From Strigops habroptila (lineage: Eukaryota > Chordata > Aves > Psittaciformes > Psittacidae): a stretch of DNA of 64,000 nucleotides. The notes below the pieces were generated by a model. That model had not been told where the DNA came from. It saw nothing but the letters and a program-made list of their open reading frames with translations, and ran no database searches. Both the position numbers and the translations under genes were made by a program. The stretch covers positions 73,533,900 to 73,597,899 of the forward strand of contig NC_044277.2 of the NCBI RefSeq assembly GCF_004027225.2, in the 5' to 3' direction. Below are positions 43,801-55,800 of this stretch, one piece after another (position 1 is the stretch's first letter; each line of letters starts with the position of its first letter).

Positions 43801-46800
43801 TTCCATAGAAGCTTTTGAGGTTCTGGCATTTTCTCCCCCTTGTAAATTCAAGCAAGAATAAAATCTTTCAAATGCACCAGCAGAAACAGAATTGTGCAAT
43901 GCCTGAAACCAGGAAATTAATTCTACAGCAGTTTTCAAAGCAATAAATAAGAATGCTAAATTCCATTTAGTCAATAGCCTTCTAAACAGCCCTATGTAGA
44001 AGAATTTGTAGTAATGTTATTAGTGTCGCTGTTGATATAAAACAGCATACACATGGCTACATACACTTTTCCTCTAGGATCACAAGTTAGTGTCATCCCA
44101 GAAATAAAAGAAGAATCACACAAGTGTAAAAATACCCAGTTCAGTTTACTGTAATTTCATTCCATCACCTCCAATACAAAAGCAACATTTTAACAAAAAA
44201 GCCAAATGGGATCGTGCATTAACTGGTCAATTAATGAGCGTCCCACAAAGTCAAAAGTCTAAACTACTGCATGCAAATAAGTTGGTTATTAGCAACAATA
44301 ACATCGTGCATATTATCAAATATGCTAATATGTTGGATGCAAAAATAAAATATTAAAATTAATCTAGCAATGGCAGCTTTCATAAGTCATGCAAAGTACT
44401 CTTGATCATCCTAACAACTACCAAACTGTGAACACAGTTTCTAAATACTAATGTTCTAAATACTAACATGAGGTTGCAGTTTCAGGAGAGCAACTGTCAG
44501 GACTGGAGGACAATCAAGATCATTATCAGTGCTTAATGTATACAAGGATGCATACACTCAGTAATGAAATTGTGCTTACTGAATTATTTTGAGGACCTTC
44601 AGTAGTTCCAAACACTATCAACAAGGGACACTACAACTTAAGCTGTTCTAGCAAAAAATAGCCTTGCTCTTCCAATGCCTGGAGCTCTGCTTTTTCTTTT
44701 TTTTTTTCTTTTTTTTTTTTTTTATATCAAGAAGGCAGCTTTAGAGTAGGATTTGGGAAGCGATGACAAACATTCAGTATTGCAAAGTACAAACAAACCC
44801 ATCTGTCTTAAATGCAGTGCCCTGTATTTGTCATTTTCCCCAGAGTGAAATTTATAATTTGAGAAGACACAGAACCCAGTCACACCCTCAGCACATCATC
44901 ATCTGCAAGCTTTATGCTACCTGCCACCCCAGGCAGAATCCCACGGCAAGCAACAGGAACTCAGTCTGAGTGCATGCCTTGAGACTCAAGGCAGGCAGAG
45001 TGCCCATGCTGCAAAGACACCAAACACACCAGGACTCGGACTGTCTCATTCAATACCACAGTATGGGGTGCTAGATGAAGCATGACATGGATCTCTCCAT
45101 AATTAAGAGCCAGCTGAGTATTTAATTATGGATATAACAACCGGGGGGGGGGTGGGGAAGGGAAAAAAGTTACATTTCAAGATCGTCAGGGAAAAGAATG
45201 AAGCATTTTGGTTGTACCCCCACAGCAACAAAGCCAGCTCCTCTTTGAACACACTAACAGTCCCAGGCTCACCATGTTATATATATTCTAAGGAATGAAT
45301 CCCAGAGAAACGGAAACTCATCAGTACTAAGATTTGTGTGAATGTTGCTAAAATATTTTTTATTAATTGCTATTTAACAAATGCCTGTGACCAAGATTCA
45401 ATCACTGAAATGTTATAATAAAATCAGAAGGCAGCAAGCCTACTGCAGCAAATGCTTTCTCATCAAGTAAGATGCTGCAATGAACAGCTCTATCAACTGC
45501 TACAGCAGACTAGATAAAAATTGAATGCTAATACAACAAATGTTTCCAGTGTTGTCCTTAATAATCTCCCATATATCTCCTGCTTCTAGTACCAGTGTCC
45601 TGGGAACAGCCAAGTGAAATTCCCTCCTGTTTGGTCTGTTTGGTCTAGTGACAGTTAACAAATGATAATTCTAAAGTTTATTTTAATATTAAATGCTTCA
45701 AAGTTCAGTGCCTGATGCAGCTAAGGCAGAGGAAACTTAAGGGAGAGGAAGGTGCTACTTGAGAAACTAGATCCCCCTCCTTAGCACACATGGTGTCAAT
45801 CTCACACACCTCCTACTCATTTTCAGCTCATGGTGACTTTACTTCAAACATAGGTTTTTGATTCTAAATAAACAAGTAGCATCTGGTCCTCTGGCAGCTT
45901 TTTCTAGTAGAAATTCATACCTTTAGCTTTAGAAATGCTGTCAGTGTTGTTTAACAAGTAATAGAGGTTTGATCTTAGATGGTATAATGAAAAGGATTTG
46001 ACTGTATGCTGGGGGTTGGAAATTTTTGTGCTTTATAATGAAAGTTGGCGCTGTTCAGCCTGGAGAAGAGTGGAGACTTCACAGCAGCCTTCCAGTATCT
46101 GAAGGGGGCCTACAAGGATGCCAGAGAGGGAGTCTTCATCAGGGACTGTGAAGGACAAGCGGTAATGGGTTCAAACTTAAACAGGGGAAGTTCAAGTTAG
46201 TTTTTCTTTACAGTGAGGGTGGTGAGGCACTGGAATGGGTTGCCCAACGAAGTTGTGAATGCTCCATCCCTGGCAGCGTTCAAGACCAGGCTGGACAGAG
46301 CCTTGGGCGACATGGTCTAGTATGAGGTGCCCCTGTCCTTGGCAGGGGGGCTGGAACTAGATGATCTTCAGGTCCTTTCCAACCCTAACCATTCTGTGAT
46401 TCTATGCCCATGTAATATCTGTTTCAATACAAACTGGCATTGTGATCTTCATTCCATGCATTCCAATACTTCAGAAAGACACCAAGAGAAAAGCACAAAG
46501 CAAAAGGCCATTACTCAAGCTACTAGCTTAAGATACTTTATTCTTCCATACAGACATTGAAAACCACTCACAAGATACTACTTCCCATCCATTTTCCTCT
46601 CACATATGACTAAGCTTTTCTCACTTCCCTCATCACACAGAATACAAATTATAGACTTTTATTCTTTTAAAATCTTTTTCTTACACCAGCTTGGCTGACA
46701 ATTCAACTCAGCTTTCCAGCTAATTTCTTAAGACAGCATATGTTTCTTTGGGACTAAACTCGGCTCTCACTGAGCTGCATGGTGTATCTTCTATTCACTT

Positions 46801-49800
46801 TGAGGGAGGGAAGTATCAGATCTTTTTTAGTTCTTTCACACATGCACACAGTACTTCAGGAATATGAAAAGAGCTATCCATATAATGTCATAACTAGCAC
46901 TTACACTGATGGATTTATCAACTTACTGCTTCAATCATCAAGAAATACTGGAAGCATGAAACAGTCTCTCAGAAGACTCACATCTTTCTGTATAAAAATG
47001 CTTCATTCATAATCTTGTCTATATTTTTCTCCACTCCCTACATTCACAGATATTTTCACTTCTTAAATGGAGACATTCACAGTCTCTTTTCTTGCCTTAC
47101 AGTAGTTCTGCATTTAAAAATCAGTATTACATATTCTATTCTCCATATTTATAGTTAAATCTATAAACGTATATGCATTTGATACGGTTCAATACAGGTC
47201 ATAGCAATTACTTTGCTACTTCTCCAGTAGCAAATCTGCAGAAGGTATTATCCTGAAAACTCACATGAAAATTGCTAATATCAGGTTTAGGTTTTATAAT
47301 TAAACAAATTATGCATACATAAACTTTAGTAGCCTTGAGCATCTGCTAATCATAAAAACTCTACGCAAAAGATTAAGACAAAAGATGAATGAGGTGGGAA
47401 AATGCATTGAAGGCAATGTCATGTATGCAAAGGAGAAGAGCATGACACTATTAACAAGCTATTCCCTTAACTGTGAAGTGAATTTAAGTCCAAAATAATA
47501 AAGATGAGGAGGAAGGAGAAAAAAGGAAAACTGGCACATCAAATCTTTTTGGAAAATAAAGATGTTATGGTGAAGGTAGGAAGCTATTTCCCTCACTGAG
47601 CTATGTTCTGCATTCTGCCTAATAATATTACAAAACTGTAGCTGCAATTCTTTTTTTTATAGCTTTTTTACCAGCAGAATTAACTTTTAGCCCTTGGAAT
47701 ATTTAAGCAAGTAAAGCAAAAGTTATAGTCACACCGAACTCTGGAATAGCAGTGGGATGATGCCCAATGTTTGCTGCAGTCAGCACCTTTCCCAGAAGCG
47801 GCTGCAAGTGTGGTGTTCACACCTGGATTGCTTTTTCCCTTCAGACATTTCATCCTCTAAGGCCAACTGTCTCTAAAGCTCCACCTCTGAGTAATGACAG
47901 CTTGAAGGACAAAGACATGAATAAAACCCCTCAAGAGTCATATCCATTATATCCATACATTTAATCAAGTTTTAGGTTTTTAGATGGTCAATCATAAAAC
48001 AGCAATATACATGTCTGTGAACAAAATCTTTGTGTAAAGCCACATCAGTTCACAGACTTAACAGAATTGGGCCCCAAAAAGAGGGGAAAAAAAGGTGAAA
48101 AGTGGTGGAAGAAATGTGAAATCTGTCAAAGAGGAGGATCTGGATGCTGATGACGGATGCTTGTACATAGCACCAGCTCACTTCAGAGCTTCCTCCACTG
48201 ACACAATAGGCCAAGGGACCTTTTAAGCCAACACTCAAGTGGCTATGCTGCCAGAAAGGGAGACTCAGTGAATCCTCTACCCATCGAAGTTGCATATTTC
48301 CTCTCCAAAACTTAAGCACAAGATGTAGCAGTCTATGTGTCCCAACCTATCTCTGTCTTTCAACCTTAAATATTCATCATGCTGAGCCAATGCCACCTTG
48401 CTTTTCCAATAATTTGGTTTTGCAGATGCATGAACAGAGTAAAGAGGTCTTTTTCCAACTTTATGTTGGCAAACTACATGGGAGAAACGCTCACTCTGAG
48501 TATTTATGGAAATACAATGCTACCTGTTCACAGCGGTTTGGCGTCCATGTTCAACAAACTGTGAAGTATCTCGCTTTCTTTTTCCCATTCTTAGAACTTT
48601 CAAGATTTCCCTCTGACAAGCACCTGTTGACTCTACAACAGACAACATTAGAATTAACCTGACTGAAACACCATCCATGACGGAAACTACCTCCTACAGG
48701 ACTTGTGTGCAAGCAAGCTGAACAGCAAACGTCATTTCCCAAGCCTTAGCTGTGCTGAAGGGCAGCTCTTCCCGAGTGAAAGGGTCAGGACTTTGACTGT
48801 ACAGTTTCTGCCCCAGCTAAACAACCAAAACAACAGGGTAAAATCAAGGAGTAGAAAGAGCTTCAAGCATTTCCATATTTAGGGTGTAAACAAACATACG
48901 AGCCTGCTCTAATGGCTTAGCTGTATAATCTACTTCCTATTTTTTAAATTCTGTCAGAAGTTTGGACAACATTAGGGTCATTACAAGGCAAATATTAAAT
49001 GTACTTCAATGACAGCAGAACCTTCGGTGGCAAATGAAAAATGGAAATAACAATGCCTGTTATTTCTTGTCAGTCACAACAGAACAAAGCAAGGGAAAGG
49101 AAAAACAAATATACTTTGAGTTGAAGGATATACCTGCAGCCTAAATTTTTGAGACTTCCATCGCACTTCTAGAAGAAAAAAAGCAGATGCATCTGAACTA
49201 ATATATTCAGACTTAACAAATAACACAGAGATACCTGAAGGAGAACAGGGGCCTTCAACAACTCCTCTCTCACTATGTAACTAAGTACCAAGACTGGCTC
49301 TTTGACGTGCAGACACCCATATGCTTCATTAGGAGGACTGTGGTTTTGAGTCACCAAATTCTAAATTATCCTCTTTTTTTTTTTTTTTTTCCCTTTTACC
49401 AATGAATATAGCTAAGGCCAAAATCCACATCCTTAACTGAATTAGAATTCAGGCTGAATAATTTATTCTTTCTGGAGCCAATGGGAAAGTCAGACATAAT
49501 GCTGGATTCACAATCCCCAGGTAAGCTTAAGTTACAAAACACATAATTTACATATGTATACTAAAAAACCACTCTACTGCATTCATATTCAGGAATTAAA
49601 TCACTGTAATTACCCACTTTGTTTCAGAAATATAACAAGGAAAGACTCTTTTAGACATGAAAGCTTCTGCAGTTTACCGTTTGTTAAAAGACAAAATGAG
49701 ACAGATATTTGCTTTAAATATTTTCCTTAAAATCCAGATGCTGACATAAAATTATAGTTTCTTCTTGAGGTCCCAGAGTGACAATTAATAAAGCTTTTGC

Positions 49801-52800
49801 GCAAAACTGAACAAGCAGCTCTCACTTCAAATTATCTGTCTTTCAGGAGTATTTATTATGGCTAGAGTCAGATGCTGGCACAGGAGTGCGCATGATATCA
49901 CGGATCTCAGTTAAACATGCATTAATGGGCTTCTAATAAGCCCAGGACTATGGGTAGCCTACTTATTCCAAATATTTTCTCTGACAATATACAGCCCTGG
50001 AAAACTATGGTTTCTATTCATAACCCTTCGTCTATGTTTCACCTTCATCTAACATAACAGAAAAAAGCACTTCCAGCAGCAATCAGTATGACTGTCAATC
50101 AACCAAAACTGCAACCATATCCAATACCCAAACCAACTCAAGTGTTAAGCAATTACAGAAACATTAAAAAAATCAGTAACAGACCAGAAGTTCATCCAGA
50201 CTGTATCCTATCTCCAACTAGGTTGATCAAAATGACTGTTGTCTTGAAGAACATGTGGGCCTAGGAGCGCACCTCACAGTAAAGTTTACCACTGCCATCT
50301 TGACCGCAGTGGTGCCACTGGCTTTGGATGCCATACATATTTTTTTTAGTTCACCTAAACCAAATTATTTTGGAAACCCCTCCCTTCTTTCATTGAGTCT
50401 TCTCCATATAATCATATCCAGTCATTCCTCTTTAAGTAAAACTATATTTACACCAGACTTATAAAAGTATTTCCAATACAGCTTAAGACCAAGAACTGCC
50501 TTGCAGGAAAAGTTTAAATTTGTATAACATCATCTTACCACATACTGTTTCGAGGGGTCACAGATCACCATTATGACAACTCAGCCTACCATTTCATAAA
50601 ATGGTATGCTGTCACAACAATTTTATTTTAGGAAACATAACTAAACAAAATGCTTTGCAGAGTAAATTACAGTAACTAGATTGCAGGTTGCTAAACAACT
50701 GAGAAAAGAAATATCAAAGAAAATATACCTGGTGAATGTTAAAGTCACCTTTATCACAGTTAGCTACTGCAGGGGTGTTTACCTGTATCAGCTTTGTTTA
50801 CGGTAAGACTAGAAACACTGACCCAGTGTCTTTTTCTGCAAGCATGCTGCAAAAACAACGTCAGCTGTCTCCAAAGCCACAAATACTTCTATGAACTCCA
50901 GCTGAAAGCCTTCTTGTTGAGCAGCTGCTCAGATCTGTGCCATTGTGGGGAGGACCTGTGCTCTCGGCTCTCCCAAGGAACTCTGAGAAAGCTCAAAATC
51001 TTCTGCCTCAATTTACTCCCAATTTCACTAATCTGTGCCAATCGAAGCCTGCAATGAGATTAAAATAATCACTCAATCATCCTAGCCTCCTTCTTCACAC
51101 ACACACACAAATTACTCTTCTCTGTTTTGTTATTTTGTCCCACATCACTGTCAGCTGCCTGTATCACCCAGTACGGGTTGCCTGAAGGGCTGTTTGCTTC
51201 TTCTGTCTTCAAATGCAATAAGGAGTGGAGATTGCATCATATCGATGATACTACCTTAAAATGGCAAAGCCTAAAACCATCAGACTAGAAAGTTAAAAAC
51301 ACAGATGTCTTTGCATCTCCTTACCAAAGGGACACAAAATATTAGCTAGCAAAGACCAGAAAGTACATATATATTGGTAACACAGGAAGCAGAACGGAAG
51401 GTTAATGGTCTCTTCTCCCCCTCCTGATAAACGTGTTCCCATCTCCTGAAAAACCTCCCTCCATAGGCATCAGAAATCCAAGTGTTTCAGAAGGGCACTG
51501 TGAATCACCAGGAGCAGACAGAAAAACTCCAGGGGACTGCACCTTCCTGCACAAAAGCGGCTGACATGCTGCAAACATAATTTAATTTTGACAAACAACA
51601 ACAACTTCAAGTACTATGGCCTGTGGAGTTTGCCTATTCTCTCTATGGCTAAATAACTTCTTGCTCACATCTATAGCTTGTACAGCCACCGGAGCTGTAC
51701 AAGTATTCCCACAGGAGCCTACAACCGCACATCAAACCTTCTCCCTCACAGAAACAAAGGTTTTCCAGTTCTACCAGGAAAACAACTTGTCTCAGACTTG
51801 CAAACCAACTCACAGTTTTGTTTTATAATTCACGCTGGTTCCCATCTAACTATGCTCCTTATGCCAATTCTGATGCTTTCTTTCTCAAAAGGATTAAATC
51901 AAAGAAATAAGAAGTGCAGATCAATGCTTTTTGTATTAATATATAGAGAACAAGTGAATACACAAGTGCCTAATACAGACCAATAATGTATCTATCTTCT
52001 ACAAGAAAATCAAGGTGAAGAGCACACTCTGAGTGCATATTTTGAAAATAAACTGATCAGGTGGCTGAGGGAGTGCATTTTATGAGGTGCAACAGCCAAC
52101 TATTCCCCAGCTAACACCGTAGCTCTAGAGGTCATTAAAAAACTTTCTCCTTTGCCTTTAAATAGCACAAGTTGCTCACAGACCTGCTTTACAATATTAA
52201 TATACAGTGCATATCTGTTAGCATCTTAGGTTCAGGAGTCCACTCCCCCTCCCGATCCTTCTGTTGGACAGGCTTTGTTTTGCTTTGTCGACTAGTCTCA
52301 GTGCACCTGACCTGGACTCTCTGAAGATAACACTAAACTGGAACAGACAGTCCAAGGAGATTGGACCTTCACTCCTGAAGACCAGACTAAATAATCTCCA
52401 AAACATCCTATGTGAACATGAAGTACTCGGCACCGCCTGCTTTCCCCCACCAATCTGCTTCTATTGTGCCACAGCACCTGCTAAAGCAGACACAGCCACA
52501 AATACCAAGGTTAAAAATTAACTTTTCCCTATGCTGTTTGAGTGAGAGGCATGGAGGAATTAAGATCGTATTTGAAGAATTCTTTATAAGGCAGATAGCT
52601 ATACTGTAACAGAGGTTTAGATCTGTGAACAAGAAGTCCTCTCACTAATCCTAATGAGATTCCCTCGCAATGAGGTTGGCATGCCAAGGAAATGTAAGAA
52701 TAAATAGGTATATAACACTACACTGGGTCCGGCTGAGGTGACATTTATTTTCCCCACAGCACCCCTCACAATGCTGTCCTTTGTATTAGTAGCTAGAAAG

Positions 52801-55800
52801 GTGCGGGTAACACACCAGCCTTTAGGCTACTGCTGAGCAGTGCTCGCACAGCATCAAGGCTGTCTCTCCAACATTCCCCCCTCACCAGTAAGCCGGCAAT
52901 AGGCAAGATCCTGGGAGGGAATATAGCCAGGACAGCTAACCCAAACTGACCAAAAGGATATCCCATTCCACATAACACCTGATCAGCAAGAAAAGCTAAA
53001 GAGGGAGGAGGAGAAGAGCATTTGTTATTACGATGTTTGTCTTCTGAACCAACCACTACACATACTGGACATCGCCTACCGATGGGAGATAGAGAATAAG
53101 TCTTTTGTTTTCCATTGCTTCCATACATAGCCTTTGCTTTCGCTTTATTAAACTGCCTTCATCTTGACCCACAAGTTTTTTCTATTCTATTTTCTCCTCA
53201 CCCTGTCCTGCTGAGGAGGGGAGTGAGTGACAGAGCAGCTTGGTGAGCACCTGGCATCCAGCCAAAGTCAACTCAACACAAACACACCTCAAATAAAAGG
53301 ATGTATCCCCAAGCACAGTTTAAATTAACCATAAGATACAATTCCTTCCTTTAGACAAAACTTATTGCTGTACAGAATCTGTTCTGTGCCACTGAACAGA
53401 AACACAAGGTGACCAACTCAGTTAATGAAGAAATGACATAAAGTTCACCTTCCTGCCTTTCAGTTGAATATATTAATTAAAATTATTTTTCCCTTCTCAT
53501 GAAGGTGTTTCCTTTCAAGTTGTGAGTTAGTAAATAGACATGGTTGGTTTTACTTATACAGACATTGTCACAATGCTTATTTATTACCATTGGTATACAT
53601 GCAAAATAAACATATAAGTCAGTCTACTTCTCGAAGCACAAGAATGTCTCTGTTTTTTTTTTTTACCTTGAGCAAATAGCAAGGACAAACCCATGCAGTA
53701 AACCAGTACATGAAGATCTTGGGTAAATATAGTCTTAGTTACAAGAAAAAGCAGCACAAAACCAGGTGCCTTTGTACGAACGGAAATACAGCAACAGTCC
53801 ATTGAAGCTCCCTGCTTTCAATTCTGTACAGCAGTCACCAGATAAATCTAGTTAAAACTGTGAGGTAACTGCTGTCTGTCTTGGTATCCTCCATCACTAA
53901 CACTGCTTGGTATCCTCCAACACTAACACCTAAAATAAAAGCAGATATTAATGCCATTTATTTTTTACTTGTTTTTTAAAAAGCACCACATTGTCAAATA
54001 CCTTACAGAGAAAAGGAGTAAGGGCCAAAGGGTAGAAGGAATCATCCAACCCACAGCAAGAACACTTTCATACAGATTGACAGCCTAATGCTTGCGTCCA
54101 AATATGCCTAGTCTCTGTATTTCTGCACAGTCTGAAATATTGTTCACAGATTTTAGGAAAGCTGATGTTTTACTTTAACTGTACTTTTTTCTGTAACCTT
54201 CGCTTACCTGGCAGGATCATTTAAAGGATGCTCAACAAGGTAAAAATTCCCAAATTCCCCAATTCTCTTGAAAGACCATGTAACTTGCTACTGCTTTAAA
54301 TCAATTTTATGATACAAAACCAAAATGTTTTTGTTTTGACAAAATGGTGACAAGGTTCAAGGTCATGGAAATTCACTGTAGCACATGCACCAAACCAAAG
54401 CGCTCACCTGCTGGTTTCCCAGTCTTGGTCATCCTTATCTTTTTCTTCTTTGGCATCAGAACTGTGCGGGTGTTTCTGCACAATCCGCATCCCACCAGCT
54501 TTCACTGGAATGAAAATTAGAGAGACACAATGAAGCTCAGTCAAATCAGCACATGTGAAGAATGTTTTAAGGATAACCCTCCCTTCTCCCCTAATACTTT
54601 GCAAAGCAGTGTAATAGTAATCACAGAAAAAGGGGCCCGAAGCATTTAAAAGTGGCAAGCCTGAGGAACAGCTAGTTCAAGACCACATCTGCCATTCCTT
54701 TTCACATCATGCCATCTCTGCTCATCCTGAGAAGTTGCAGCGCATTTTACCACCTGGTTCCAAAACCATTTTACAAAACTCAGCTCTCCTCCCACCCCTA
54801 CTAACTTGCAGCAGTCAGAAGAAACCAAGGAGATGGTTTGTGTAACACTATGCAAAAGTCCACAAGCATCCATGTTAAATACTCCCATAAAACAAGAAGG
54901 GCTGAAGAACCTTACTTGTCTTTTCAAGTTAAAAAAAACCAGCTATAATAATACTATTTATACAAAGAAGTACTTCACAAGCAGTATAATAAAAAGCAAA
55001 ATTTAGGACAACTGTTAATTACTATTTAGAACAGAGCTTCTTGTTTTGCGAAACATAAGCATTTACCACATTCCAAATCCTTGTCATGATTCAGTTTTAC
55101 AAATGACACAAACGTGAAAGCATCCCTTTGAAACAAAAAATGAGACGTGAAAGCAAATCCACTTGTGTTCATAATTTAGGCCCTCCAAAGTAAAATATAA
55201 AACAGGAACCTAGCCAGACCTAACACTGCACCTGCTAAGCAGAGCAACAGGCAATCTGCTCTTGATCTGCCCTCTGTTTTAATATTGTATTTGTATGTGT
55301 TGGTTTGTTGGTTTTTTGGTTTGTTTTTTTTTTTCCTTCAATCATTGCTATACATACAGGATGGCCCAGGATAAGACAACGCATCTTGTTAGCTAATTCA
55401 ATGGGTTACACTGCCACCAGCAACGACATCAGAAAACCACTATAGCAGTCAGCAGTCAGTAAAACCACCTACAGACACGCTGGTATGTGCTACACATTGC
55501 TGCGACACTGTAAGTCTGTGGACAGCCTCAGCAGAGATGCAGCCAAAGCATGCAGGATGCCAGAGCAGCAGTCAGAAGGAACCAAAGCAGCTTGCCAGCA
55601 TGGCAAGGGGCAGCTGTACCTCTGACAGCCCTCCTGTGTCCAGCCTCGGAGCAATTAAAGCACCTCATAGCAGTTCAGTGCTAATCCCTGAAATCTAAAA
55701 CCAGGTTTAGCTCCCGATTCTTAAACAAGACAGCACTGGAAAAGACACTCCTGTGCATAAATTTCACAGCCTGAGTGAAGTTAAGCAGTAAAGAGAAAGC

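Larger units (their letters stand above)
14165..54407 (-). other. DAP: DAP intron 2 (about 40.2 kb)
   Basis: The intron is bounded by GTGAGC and TTTTTTCAG. It is AT-rich and holds CR1 copies at 22893, 26395, 30466, 33150, 37171, 37663 and 46050, older CR1-like relics at 41702 and 43082, and a solo LTR at 52715. It also contains several simple repeats and the candidate terminal exon at 15228-14640. The intervening stretches (for example 15.3-22.9 kb, 38.1-41.7 kb, 46.4-52.7 kb) show no gene-like structure that I can support. Open frames there are short and unrelated to known proteins. Phrases resembling minus-strand CR1 (around 40980-41010 and 44898-44930, 'atctgcaaacttg'-like) hint at further decayed copies. 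Confidence 0.9.

Noticed and set aside
52793..53128. Minus-strand frame of 111 codons
   Set aside because: It lies inside the plus-strand solo LTR and has no retroviral or host protein similarity.
54404..54658. 84-codon minus-strand frame as an independent small gene
   Set aside because: Its C-terminal part is DAP exon 2. The N-terminal part is intron upstream of a clear acceptor.
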